Under the pieces are notes generated by a model. The model had not been told where the DNA came from and searched no databases. It saw nothing but the letters and a program-made list of their open reading frames with translations. A stretch of 64,000 nt of DNA, from the NCBI GenBank assembly GCA_016748015.1, contig JAAOMT010000512.1:16263-80262 (forward strand), in the 5' to 3' direction. This stretch comes from Geosiphon pyriformis. Taxonomy: Eukaryota; Glomeromycota; Glomeromycetes; Archaeosporales; Geosiphonaceae. Both the position numbers and the translations under genes were made by a program. Positions 32,068 through 44,405 of this stretch are shown piece after piece. Numbering within the stretch: position 1 is the first letter of the stretch; every line of letters begins with the position of its first letter.

Positions 32068-34316
32068 CTGATTTAATTTGGAAAATTGCTACATGCAATG
32101 TCAGAGGAATAAATAATCCTACAAAACAGGTTGATATAATTTGTTGGCATAAGGAAATGAACAATTTGATTTCTATTGTTACTGAGACTAAATTGAAAGA
32201 TAAGATCCATCCATGGATCATAAACAGATTTGATGGTGTCCATGTTTTTACATCTGAAGTGAATTCTGGTTATCTGAATTTTGGCATGGCTATTATTATA
32301 GATACTTCTCTAGCTTGCCATGTATACAAGGTTTCTAAGGTGCCTGGTCAGATCCTCTGTATCAGGCTGCTTTTTAAGAATAAGCTTTCTGTGTCAATTT
32401 TGGGGCTGTATGCTGGTGCTTCCTCAGTAGTTCAGTTTTCTCAGGCTGGTAACATCAATTTTCTTATCACAAAGGCTGTTAATGAGTCTTCTTTTGTCAT
32501 TTTTGGTGGTGACTTTAATAAGAATGGTTCTCATAAGTGTGCCAGTTTCAAGAAATGCTTTGATTTGGGTCTGGTCAACTCTTTGGCTGGGAGTGCATTT
32601 GTCAAGATATTTACATGGTGCAATTCTCATGGGATTGCTAAGACAATTGATTATGTGTTTGTCTTCTCGAATTTGGTCAATGCAATGGTGGATCATAATA
32701 TTGCTGGTGTTGTGGACTATTTTGATATTGATCATGCGGCTATTTCTGTCTTTGTGGGCCTGGGTGGTTTGTTGGATGTTCAGCTGTCATCACTGCACAA
32801 GCAAGCAAACAAAAATTGTTGGAAGTACGACATCAAAGGTGTTGATAAGAGAAAGTGGTGTGAATTTAGGAATGCTATAGCTGCTAATGCTGCTGTGTTT
32901 TTGAGTGTGTTCAAAATGGCTGAGAGGTCTTCAGATCTGGATGCAATGTAGAATGTTATTTATGAAGTCATGAGTTTTTTGGCTAATGGGACATTTAAAA
33001 AAAAATGGTTCAAAAATTATGACAGTGTTTTTACCAAAGTGTTTTCTAAGTTTCATAAATTGGAGTTGCTGGTGTTCAGACTGGTGAAAGTTTCTTGTTT
33101 GGTTTTAAGTAATGATTTTGTTTTACTACTGGGTACATGGGATGGGTTGGATCCTAGTGGTATGGCTGAAGTAAAGTCTTTTTTTCTTTTGGGTTTTACT
33201 TTTGATGCTGTTTGTTCTGGGTTGGCAAGAGCATGGAAGTTTTACTATTCTTCCAAGTTTCTGGAATCCAAGCATGCTAAAAAATCTTGCATCAGACAGG
33301 CCATTGCCAATAAAATGGAAAGTTTGAATTGAATAAGGGTCATACTATTAGAAGTGTGCTAGAACATCCTTTTTGTAAGGTGGTATTGGATCATTTAGTT
33401 GTAGATAATGAGTTGGTTTTGGAGCCCAATTTGGTTAAATCTAAAGTAGATAAAATTATAGAGAGTTGAACAAGAAAGCACAGGGTGGTGTCGGATATCT
33501 CTGATGATTGGTTTCGCCAATATCAGCATTTGAATTATGTTTTTGATGGTGTATTTTCTGGTGTAATGTGTCCAATTGGTTTTAACAAATTGTTTGCGGT
33601 GATCTTTGATCTGCCTGATGGCAAAGCAGCTGGACTTTCTGGCATTTCTAATGAGTTGTAGAAACATTGTGACAGCTTGGTCTTGGCTATGCTTTCTGTG
33701 CTCTTGAATCTGTGTCTAACTTGTGAATCAATACTTGGGTCTTGGAGAAAGGCTTGGATTTCAATGATTCCTAAGCCGTATAAGTAGAAAGATGTTCTTA
33801 TAAATACTTGTCCTATTGCACTGATCGAGACTGTTCACAAGATTCTTTCCAAAATTCTTTCAGACAGGATTTTTTCAGCTTGTAGTACTTATGATGTTTT
33901 ACATGGGGACAATTTCTCTGTGTTAAAGAGTACAACTACACAGTCATCTATTTTTGCTGTCAGTTTGGTGATTGAAGATGTATCAAAAAAAAACTGTGAA
34001 CTGTGGCTGGTTTTACAAGACATATATAAGACTTATAATTCTGTGGGTTAAGAACATTTCAGGAAGAGTTTGGTTAGGATCAAGATATGTGACAGATTCA
34101 TTAAGTTTTTTGGTTATATTTATAATGGTCAAGTTAACAAAGTGATGACAAACTTTGGCTTAACTGATGGATATCAAGTTCATGATAGTTTAGACCAAGG
34201 GAAGATTTTCTCACCTCTTCTTTGGCACATATTCTATGATTCGCTTCTATGTGAAGTTAAAAAGCAGGAGAGTATGTGTGGTTACAGACTGAATTCTTAT
34301 TTTGTTTCCAAGTCGG

Positions 34317-35190
34317 TGTTACAGGTGATTATTTCTGTTGTTGAATTGAATAACAAACCTGTAACTTGGTGCTTAAAAGCTACTTTTGTGGATGATGTGC
34401 GGAAGATGTGATATCTGAAGGTTTTGGTTGAGTCCTTTGTATAATGAACAGAGATTTAATAAGGTTGATAGTGGTTGTATTCTCAAGTTGTTTTCCCAAT
34501 TTCTTTCTCAGTGTGATGGCCAGATTTAGTCTGGCTGTTGTGCCCTTCTGGTAAGCTATCCGATAATATATATAAAATTCTACCCTTATTTCTGGGTCTT
34601 TTACCAGGCTATCTTTGACATCAATAACTCAGCACTTAATCTTTTAATCAATTAGTATACAACAACAAAATCAAAGAAAGAAGGAAAATAAAATAAAGAA
34701 AATAAAAATAAAGAAAATAAAGAAAATAAGCCAAGGCAATTTGGTACATTAGTATTTTGTCAATAGCCATGATCAAGAGTTATTGTTCCAGCATGGTTAA
34801 GTATCAATTACTATCAACATGAAGTGTTGATAGTGGAGAGTGGATTGAGATATGGAATAATTATTTATTTGATGATTTTGTTTCTTGGCTAAGGATTCTG
34901 TGGTATCAATTCTGTCTTTTCTGTTTCTAACACTACTGCTATATATACATAATTGAGATTCCTCAATTCCTCGATTCTTCACGACAGGAATCCTGGAATT
35001 CTTAGAATCCTGCGATTCCTTTGAGAAGAATCCTGGAATTCTGGAATCCTGCAATTCCTCATCAGAGAATCCTGAAATTCCTGGAATCCTACAATTCTTA
35101 AGAGGAATCCTGAAATTCCACATTTACTATGCTTACTTCTAATTGGCTAATAATTATGCTAATACATTTCCTACATTTCTATGAGTAATA
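34317..35190 (-). mobile_element. Solo LTR-B (sB2) in LINE-c ORF2
   Basis: 874 bp, TGTTACAGGTGATT...GAGTAATA. Flanked by TCGG (34313-34316) and TTGG (35191-35194), a 4-bp duplication with one transition. It splits the RT between the SYFVSKS and FFAAGAFIDDTIW segments. It shares AGTCCTTTGTATAATGAACAG and TATTTCTGGGTCTTTTACCAG with sB1, but its U3 array is different. Confidence 0.9.
34956..35125 (-). repeat. GAATCCTGGAATTC array in LTR-B sB2
   Basis: About ten degenerate units built on GGAATCCTGGAATTC, which is itself partly palindromic, with the array ending near 35118. It occupies the U3 slot next to the TATA-like CTATATATACAT (34939-34950) that holds the ACATTGC palindromes in sB1 and sB3. 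Confidence 0.8.
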
Positions 35191-37591
35191 TTGGGCTGGG
35201 TAGAATCTTAAACTGGGTTGACATTATTTTTTGCTGCTGGTGCTTTCATTGATGATACAATTTGGGTTGGTAGTAGTCAGGCTGCTACACAACACATTTT
35301 CAATATTGCTAGTGAGTTCTTTAGGTTGAATAATATTTCTATAAATAATGACAAGACTGTGGCCATCCCCATCAACTGTCAGGTTTTTAACCTTTATCTG
35401 ATTGTTAGTAGCTTGCCTATTTCTGTTGCCAAAAAGGAGGAACCTTATCATTATTTGGGTATTTTTTTGTCTTTTGAGGGTCTGTCAAAACCTAGCATGA
35501 CAAAGGTGCATTCAGATATTCAGTTTTTTGTCAATCTTTTTCTAAGAAAGGCAATTTCAGATAAGCAATTTGTGTATTTGGTGTCAGCAGTTCTTTTTCC
35601 TATAGTTAGTTATAGAACCCAGTTCAGTTTTATTCTTTTTAGTGTTTGTAATAAATAGAATGCTATGATTTACAGAGGCTTGAAATCTAAGTCTGGTCTC
35701 CCATGTGATTTCCCTACTGATGCAATCCATCATCTCTCCTTGTATGGTTTAAAGACTTTTGAACAAATTCAGGCTAAGAGCAAATTGGCCTCCATTATTT
35801 TTTGCAAATTCATTGGGTATTTTGGGTAAGTTGTTTTCTCATAGGTCTCATGATTTTCAGGTTTTTAGCTGGTGTTCTCACCATCTTCTATAATTTCTAG
35901 CTCATATTAGGATTGATTCCTCTAACAATTTTTTAGCTGGTGTGGTCTATATTTTTTCTGAATGTGATTTGTCCTTAGGCAGCTCTCTGACAAGTGTGTT
36001 TCATTGTCAGAGTGGTACTCTTATGTCTCTTGTTCTTGGAGAGCCTAGTTATTTCAAGTGTGTTTTTTCTCTTTGGCAGTATGGAGTTGCTTTTGTAAAC
36101 CAGCTACATAACAAGCATGGTAATATTTTTGGTTGGCCGACCTTCAAGCAATAGAAACAACTGGACTCTCATGGCCCTGTTCCTGTTTGGTTTGAGCTTT
36201 CGGTTCATTTTCTTGGTGGTGGGATTTCTCTTTCTGTTTGCTCTCTACTTTTGGATGTCTCCTCTGATGTCCTTCGGTCTCTTGATTTTGGTATCATTGG
36301 TGTTGATTTGTTGCATGTTAATGCTGCTTGTCTTTCTATATACATGGATGGATTTTTGAGCAATCTGGGTACTCCTGGTATGATGGCTGGTGCTGTTGTT
36401 TTTTTTGAGGACATTGATTTGGGCCTGGGTGTTGGGGTTTTGGGTTTGGTCTCTTCTACTATAACAGAGTTGCAGGCCATCACTCTGGCTTTTGAGTATA
36501 TTCCTCCTTTATGTTCTGTTGACTTGTTTTCGGACAGCCAAGTTGCTCTGGATGCATGCAAATTGGAATCGGTGTTGGGTCAAGCATTGCCATATTGTTA
36601 ATGTCATTTGTTGCAAGAATTTGGATGTGAATTAGATTAAAGTTAAAGATCACTCTGGTGTCTCTGGCAATAAGCATGCTGATGCTCTAACTAGGACTGT
36701 TGCTTTCTCTAATAGATGTCTACCTCACATGGTTAGTGAATGGTTTCTTCAAGCTGATGACACAATTGTCTCTGGTAATTCTCGGCATTTTGTTCATGAT
36801 ATTTTCCAATCTATTCACTGTTCGTGTTGGGAAGTTGGCTTTGGCTTCCATATCCTGGCAGATAGCCTGTGTGCTGATATTGATTGGTCCAGATCTTCTT
36901 TGTGTGGCATCCTGATTCTTACTTGGCTGCTGGTTTTACCAGTGCACACACTGCTGGCTTCTGTTTATACTTTATAAAGGCATTGCATTACTATCTTCTT
37001 GTTGCAGTATGTAAGTAGCTTTATAATAGATGTTATCCTAGTGTGGTGTATTTGTTCTGTGAAGATGTCGAGGTCTTAGACCATGTTTTCTCTTGCCCTT
37101 TTGATGCTGCTGATCACACCCATTTGATGAAAGCTCATACATTAGCATGGAAGTCATGCTTGGATTTATCTCACTCTTCTTTTTGTATATTACAGCTATT
37201 GCATGCTTGTGTTTCCAATATTGCAGTTAGTACTGCTTTATGTAAGAGCTTTGTCTTCAACAATTGGTATTGTGAATCTGCTTCCATTTTTAAAGACTCT
37301 AAAGTTGCAGCTCAGAATATTGTATCTTTTGTGCACAAATTCTGTCTTGCTTTTCAAGATGATATTTGGCTAGTGTGTGCCAAACACCAGGCTATTATAG
37401 AAAAAAGTGGCTTGATCCTATCTGATGATTCTGTTCCTGTCTTGGTTTCTGGTCTTTTGGTGGTGTTGTTGACTAGTGTGGTCAGGTTATTGGGTATTGC
37501 TGATGTATTTGGTGTTAGTTTTAGGTTTCATAAGTCTTATCAGTTTTTCTCAGATATTAGGGACATGGTTTCAGTTTATATAGGTGACTAG

Positions 37592-37725
37592 TGTTGTTTT
37601 AATTGGCCTGAGTAACTGGTCACGTGTAGCAAATGCATGATTCACACCTAGTTTAGATTATAATTATGATGTATAGTACTAGGCCATGTTTGGACTTCAC
37701 TTATTAAATGATAAAAAAAAAAAAA
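37592..37725 (+). repeat. LINE-c 3' tail, shared with LINE-a and LINE-b
   Basis: Non-coding tail after the ORF2 stop, ending in A13. Blocks such as TGGCCTGAGTAACTGGTCAC match TGGCTTAAATAGCTAGTTAC of LINE-b mostly by transitions. In LINEs the tail is what the RT recognises, so sharing it would allow mobilisation in trans. Confidence 0.65.
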
Positions 37726-37863
37726 TTAATATTTATAATTATTAAAAAAAAAAACTTTTTTCTCTCTTATATTCAAATTCTCTAAAGAGTTTACTTTTTA
37801 AAAAGAAGTTTTTTGTTTTATCTTGCTATTTTTTTTTTTTCTCAATTCAATAATCTATTTGTT

Positions 37864-39725
37864 ATGAACTTGGAAGCTGTTTTCAATAGTGATATGTTGA
37901 AGAAGATACCCAAAAAGATTTTTTCTGGTTCTGCTAGAAGGTTTTTTTCTTAAAAAAAAAGGTTATTCTTGATAATATTAAGCATTCTGGTAATGAAAAA
38001 AATGTAGCTTTGGTTAGGTTTAGTTCTGGTGGTTCATATTCAGATGTTAATAATAAATCTAACAGTAGTAAAAACAATAATATAATGAAAAGTGTTAACA
38101 GTAGGTTTATTTTGGGTTCAATGGCTGCTACTCCCAATGCCAAAAGAATAAATACTAGTATTGTTTATAGCTGTCTCTTTGGTTTCTTTAATTTTGACAT
38201 AAATAAAAAAATCTTATCCTTCTTTTTTCTTATCAATATCTCTCTAAGCAACAAATAAATTGACCCCAAAATTGTTAAGATTCAATTAGAAGTAGCAGTT
38301 AAAAAATTATTCACTTTGAATATCAATCTTTTGACAATAGATAGCAAATCAGCAACAGCAAAAACACAAATAATCAAAATTTTTTTTTCAGTAGTTAATG
38401 ATTTTGGAAGAGTCACCACTTTCTTAAAATTTAAAGAAATTATCAAATTGACATTCATTTCAAAGGAAAGCATGGAAAAGACTGCTTTATTAGCCAAGAA
38501 AAAAAGCATTATTGCAAACACCAATCTCAAAAAACAAGAAATCAGGTCAAATTGGGCTGTGGTCATTAAAAAATTTCTATAGATATGTCTAAAAATATAA
38601 TTATTGTCACAGTAGTTAAGTTTGATAAAATAATGTTGATCTAATTATAACTAATTGGGCTGTGACAGAAGGCTGTAGTAGAATTTACCAAATCAAACCA
38701 GACAGATCAGTTGGCAGCTAAGTAGTTATTCCTAATTAAGAAGAATTCAGTGTATATAACTAAAACTATAGGGAATTAGGAAACTTGGATGTCTAAAAAT
38801 TGTTTCAGAGTGCTTTTGTTTATCTTGCCTGTAGGAACAATAGCTTATAATCTGAGCACTTTATTAAAAAGAGCTGGTGGGAAAACTTGCATCATAAATA
38901 GATTATTGAATACTGACAATAGAATTTGTTATGCTATGGTTGGATTTAATTCTGATGAGAAATTAAAGTTTGCATTTTGCACAGAACCAATTCTTGGTGG
39001 TATTAAACTTTCTTGAACAAAAATAGACTTGGTTCAATATAAAAAGTATGGAAGGTTTGATTATTCTGCTTTAGAGTGTGATATTATGTTTGTATTTGCT
39101 TCCAAGCTCTTAAGATTATTTAAAAGATCTACTTCTAAGGCAAATTGTTTTTAACTGGCCAAATTATACACCAAAAAGAAAGTTTTTATTTCTTATTCTG
39201 CCACTTTTGGTGGCAGATTATGGGCTTAAGTAATTTTAGTAGCATTTGCTTTTTATAATCTGTCTATTGGCTCTGGTTTTAGCTTTCTTATTTTTGAGTT
39301 TTAATGAAAATTTTTTTGTCACTTTATTAGAAAAATTCTTTTTGAATGCCTATTTGTTTTCTTTGAAATGCTTTTTAAAGCTTTTGACAGATCAGATGTC
39401 TAATATTGTTTACAAGCTCAGTAGTGTAAAATTGGTGTTTTTAGCTTTCCCTTCTCTTTTTTATAACTTTGTCAATTCAAAAGCTGCCAATTTAGATTCA
39501 AATTCAGATATGGTTTTAGATAATTTGAAGATTATACCTCTGTTTTTTTTTTGGTTGCTGCTGATATCTTAGTTTTGAGTCTAAATAGTTCTAAAATTTT
39601 GACTACCAAGATGAACAGTTTGAAATCAAAATTGGTGGCTCTTGAAGTCTCTGTTGGTTCAGTTCTAGTGAAATTAGATTAGTTGGATGCTAGCTTAGAT
39701 TTTTTGGTGTCTTTTTTGTCTTAAT
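37864..39725 (+). pseudogene. LINE-d ORF1 protein
   Basis: ATG at 37864. Pieces: 37864-37950, 38010-38258, 38316-38582 (AVKKLFTLNINLL...KSATAKTQIIKIFFS, resembling LINE ORF1 proteins), 38789-39016 (VGTIAYNLSTLLKRAGGKTCIINR, parallel to GTTAHDLSDLVNSYGEKTCFIGR of LINE-c), and a Leu/Ser-rich end at 39246-39572. The zinc-knuckle segment near 39040-39110 is barely recognisable. Many stops; no product expected. Confidence 0.65.
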
Positions 39726-42700
39726 AAGTAGTCTGATCTGGCAGATTGTTACTTGCAATATTAGAGTATTAATGTTCCTGCCAAGCAAAAAGATATTGTT
39801 TGCTAACATGTAAATTCGGAAAATATAATTTCAATTATTACAGAAACAAAATTAAGACCTAGCATAAGATCATAGATCATCAATAAATTTGATAGGATGA
39901 GAATTTTTTTATCTAGTTTGAACAAAAGATTTCTTGGTGCTAAAGTGGCCATTATTATGAACAATTTTCTGGCATATTATGTTTTTAAGATTGAGAAAGT
40001 TTTTGGTTAGATTATTTCAGTGCAACTTTTCTTTAAAGACAAGCTTTTAGTTATAATTTTGGGTTTATATGCTAATGCTTTAGCTGAAACTAGGTTTGAT
40101 TAGACTATGGAAATCAATTTTTTTATTGTTAAAACTGTTAATTTCAGCACTTTTGTGGTTCTGGATAGAAATTTCAATAAAATAGATCTAAAAGAAGTGT
40201 AAGTTTCAAGTTTTGTTTGGATATAAATTTAATTAATTCATTTAATAAACATTTGTTGATGAAAACTTTTACTTAGAACAATTCAAAAGGTGCTGAAAAA
40301 ATTATTAATTATGTTTTAGTTAGTAAGAGTCTGTTATTTGTAATGACTAGTCATAAAGTTGATTCTATTTCTAATTTTTTTGATATAAATTATAAGGCTG
40401 TTTTGGTTTCAATTGGTTTGAGTGGTCTTCTAAATGCTCATCTTAATAGTAATCACAAGCAAGCTAATAGAAATAAATAAAAGTTTAGAATTAAGAATGC
40501 TAATGCCAATAAGTGGCCATGTTTTATGAAGTATTCATTGGACAAATTCTTGAAAAATTTGGATAAATTCAATGGTGCTAGAGATAATAAATATTTGGAT
40601 GTTATATGAAAGATTTTTAAGGAAGTGGTGATAGGCTCTGCTAATAAAATGTTCTCTAGATTCTGGTTTAGTAAGTTTAAATGTTTGAAAAATAAACAAT
40701 CATTAAGATTCTATAAGCTGAAACTGTTAATGGCCAAGATAGTAAAGTGTTTAAATTTGATTCAAGAATTAGAAGTTAACTGTCTTATCTGTATGTGGTC
40801 TACTATTAATAATAAAGAAGTTTTCAAAATACACATCATGATTGATAATGATAAAGGCTTGAAGGAAATTCTATGTCACTTGTTAAGAATTAAAAAAAGA
40901 TACCATAAATTCAAATATTATAAATCCAATATTGCCAAAGATGTTTTTATTAAAAAAGTGATAAACAAGTGCATAAAAAACTTTTGTACTAATAAAGAAC
41001 AGATGATTAAAAGTGTTTTGAAGTAACTGTTTCAGAAAGTGGTGTTTAACCATCTAATAATGGATGATAATTTGATTCTAGTATTTGATAATATTAAGTC
41101 TATGATTAATATTGTTATAGAAAAATGGACAAAAAAGCATGTAGTTCCTAATACTTTGTCTGTTTGGTGGTCTATTTAATATACTTCTCTGGACTATATT
41201 AATAATAATGCATTTTTGAATGTTATGTATAATATCAGTTCTAATGAGTTTTTTTAGGTGGTCAAAAAATTGTCTGATAAGAAAGCTGTTGGCTTTTTTG
41301 GTATTCTTAATAAGCTTTAAAAGCATAGAAACATGCAAGTTCTGAATGGTTTGTTAGATATTTTTAATATGTACTTGGTATTAAATATGGTACTTATATA
41401 ATAGAAACAAGTCTAAATTTTTATAATACAAAGTTTTATGGCTAAAAAAAAACTTTTACTAATACCAGACCTATAGCATTAATTGAAACAACCTGAAAAA
41501 TATTGTTTAAAATTTTATTAAACAGGATATCTCTGATTTGTAGTAAATTTAAGATCTTGTGTGATAATAATTTTTTGGTTCTAAAAAGTATGTTCACTTA
41601 AATTCCAATTTTTGCTATTGGTTTAATTATTGAAAATGTACTGGAAAAAGATAGGGAGCTGTAACTAGTTCTTTGGAACATGTAAAAAACATACAATTTT
41701 GTTGGGTGATTTTACTTATAGAACAGTCTGACCAGAATTAAGATGTGTCTCTATTTTGTTAATTTTTTTGGAAGTATACACAATAGTTATATTAATTAAG
41801 TGATGATAAATTTTGGGCTTATAAATAATTATGCTGTTCACAATAGTTTTAATCAGAGAGAAGTTTTTTTACCACTGTTATAAAAAATATTTTACAATTC
41901 TTTGTTCTGTGAAGTTAAGAGGCATAATAGTTTGTATAAATACAAAGTAAATTCAAAGTTTTTTACTAGGTCTGGCAAGCAGGATCCTAGAAATAACAAA
42001 ACATTTTTTTTGGCAACTGAAACTTTTGTAGATGACACAATTTGGATTGGGAATGACATGTCTACTATTTAGAACATTTTAGACATAGCTAGTGAATTTT
42101 TTCAAATTAATAACATTTCAATTAACACAGACAAAACAGTTGTCATACTTATTAATTGAAAAGTAAAAAACCTTCAGCTAATAATTAGTAGATTTAGTAT
42201 CTCAATAGCAAAGAAGAGTAAATCTTACAGATACTTGGGCATTTTTTTGTTTATGAATAGTCTCTCTAAATCTAATCTTGCTAAGGCTTATTTGAACATT
42301 AAGTTTTTTACAAATCTGGTTTTAAGAAAGACAGTTTCAGACAAGCAGTTTTTATATCTGGTGTTTGTAATGCTTTAGCTCATAATCAGTTATAGAATAC
42401 AATTTAATTATGTTTTAATAAGTGTATATGAGAAATGAGACAAGATATTCAGAAAGAAATTAAAGCTTAAAGCCAATTTACCTATGAATTTTTTCAATAA
42501 AGCTATCTTTTATTCTGAGTTGTATGGTCTCAAATTATTTAGACAGATATAAACTAAATGTTTGCTAACTAATTTGGTTAATTTTGCCAACTCAGAAGGC
42601 ATTTTTAGCAGTTTATTTAAATACAGAGCCATAAATCTACAGGTCATTAGTTGGATGTTCTAGTAGTTTTTTAATTTTCCAGTCAAATTGCCAATTAATC

Positions 42701-44405
42701 TTATTAATTGCTTTCTGGTTAACATGACTAATACATTAACATTATATGAATCATCTTTGGTTAATAATGTTCTTAATATTTTTTGAACTGGCAGTAGTAT
42801 TTTTTTTATAGATATCTTGAACATAGATTAATACTTGGAAATAATAGACTTGCTAAAAAATTTTGGTATTGTTTTTACAAATTAACTTTTGGATTATCAT
42901 GGTATGTGTTTTATGTAGGATACATTTTACAAATAAAAAAGACTGAATCTTAGAGGTCATGTTCCTGGTTGGTTCAGTTTATTGGTTTTATTTATTGTAA
43001 ATGGTAGTTTGGCTGATGATAATGCTTTGGCTTGTTATTCCACTTTTAATAATTACTCATGTAATTTTGGTTATGTTAATAAATGTCTTGCTAAAAATGG
43101 GTTTGATAAAATAAGTGTTTACATAAATAGATTGGTTAAGAGTTTGGGATCTGTAAATGCTTATAGTGATATTGCTGCTTATTTCTTGGATATTAATTTA
43201 AGTATAGGAGTTAGGGTACACAGTTTGCTTTCTTTAACTTTGGCAGAACTGTAGACTATTGCTCTTGTTTTGAACTGTATTTTAGTTTTAAGTTTGGTAG
43301 TGTTGTTTACAGACAGTCAAACATCTTTAAATGTGTGTGCTTTGATTGATAATTCTGTTAATCTTGATTTTTACAAAAAATGCTAGATTGAAAAAAAACA
43401 CATTTGTTTAACTATTGCTTCTAAAAATTTGTCAATTTTTTAGAAGAAAGTTAGAAGTTATTCTGGGGTTATGGGCAATAAATATGCTGACTTTTTTGCT
43501 AATACTGTCATTATGTCTAAGTTTGTGTTGTCTATTAAAGTGCTGTATTACTTTTTTGCTATTGAAAACAAGTTTGTTTCTGAGAATATTTGTCATTTTG
43601 TTAGACATTTGTTTAAGGTTATTGGTTTTATTGGCTGAAAATTCAAATATATGAGTGGTGTTGTAGATATGTCTCTCTGTAATCTGGTGGATATGTGTTG
43701 GACTTTTAGCATTTGACAACTTAATAGCAAAATTTGCTTTGGCTTTTTCAGCTCTGCCTCTATAATACTTAAATCTTATTTTATAAAGGCCTTATATTGT
43801 TATCTATTCATAGTCAAAAGAAAGAGGTTGTATAAATCAAGCTATTTTAGTGTTTTGTGCATCTGGTACAGTTCAATTGAGAATTTTGATTACATATTTT
43901 TGTGTATTTAAGATGTTTGCACCAGAAAAAAGTTGATTTTGAATAGAATTAAAACTTAAACTGACTTGCTAAGTACCAATGCTGCTGACTGCATTATAAG
44001 TTAATCTTTACATAAGGCTACATCTTTTGGTTGCTTGTATATGACTTTGGCCAAAGGTTTTATTATGAAAAAATAAATGGCTAACATAGTGAGTTTGTTG
44101 GATAATGAGTTCAATAGAGATTTGAAAATTGTTAATCTGGTTTACAGCTTTGCTAAAGATTATAGATCTACTATATAATTGCTGATTGCCAAGTTAAAAG
44201 TATATTATAAAAAACAAGAGCTTTTGTTGAAAAATAATTTTATGGTTTCAGTTATTTTTGGTTTGGCCTCTCTGTGGTTTTGTACAATGATTCGTGATTT
44301 TGGCATCAGATTGGGTCTTCATGTCTGCTTCAAGTTGTATCTTGATCTGACAAGTATATATTTTGGTTTTTTGTATAATTTTTCTGTGGTAGATGATTTA
44401 GGTGT
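39726..44405 (+). pseudogene. LINE-d ORF2: endonuclease, RT
   Basis: Endonuclease remnant: TCNIRV near 39748, ITETKL near 39838, a decayed LDRNFNK near 40162 (GDFN in LINE-c), INYVLV near 40302. RT remnants: KAVGFFGILNK near 41283, PIALIETT near 41470, FVDDTIWIGN near 42028 (FxDD kept by chance). An RNase H-like region at 42980-43440 has SIGVRVHSLLSLTLAEL and VLFTDSQTSLNV. The C-terminal part is at 44179-44405. Stops occur every few dozen codons. Confidence 0.7.

Larger units (their letters stand above)
32064..37591 (+). pseudogene. LINE-c ORF2: endonuclease, RT, RNase H
   Basis: Endonuclease in an open frame to 32951: TCNVRGIN, VTETKL (catalytic Glu), FGGDFNKNG, IDYVFV and DIDHAAIS. RT follows in mixed frames: LPDGKAAGLSGISNEL near 33610, IPKPY near 33770, LVLQDIYKTYNSVG near 34010, SLDQGKIFSPLLWHIFYD near 34190, then the solo LTR, then FIDDTIWVGSS near 35245 (FxDD kept). 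RNase H at 36251-36601 has MDGF, a Glu in TELQAITLAFE and DLFSDSQVALDAC. A C-terminal CCHC-like or helical end closes at 37591. Stops and frameshifts are frequent between 33330 and 34070. Target-primed reverse transcription is the known mechanism. Confidence 0.85.
30028..37725 (+). mobile_element. LINE-c: full-length non-LTR retrotransposon, decayed
   Basis: ORF1 (30102-32067) and ORF2 (32064-37591), a 3' tail and an A-run (37713-37725). About 6.8 kb without the solo LTR sB2 (34317-35190). The 5' end coincides with the end of G1, so part of the 5' UTR may be missing or on the other side of G1. ORF2 carries an AP-type endonuclease, RT and RNase H. LINE-d begins within about 20 bases of its A-run. 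Confidence 0.87.
37740..44405 (+). mobile_element. LINE-d: second full-length-type LINE, heavily decayed
   Basis: Begins just past the LINE-c A-run and runs through ORF1 (37864 on) and ORF2 to within a few codons of the expected C-terminus, where the G3 LTR is inserted at 44406. Its 3' tail is not in the window. It is related to but distinct from LINE-c: ORF1 starts MNLEAVFNSDMLKK. It is far more decayed than LINE-c, with dense TAA and TAG codons and strong A/T enrichment, so it is older. Confidence 0.8.

Noticed and set aside
34797-35123. Minus-strand 108-codon frame with repeated GIS/ILG-type peptides
   Set aside because: It is the translation of the GAATTCC array inside solo LTR sB2; no start context or homology.
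42000-42060. LINE-d RT as functional because FVDD is intact
   Set aside because: Stops lie within a few dozen codons on both sides and the endonuclease motifs are decayed.
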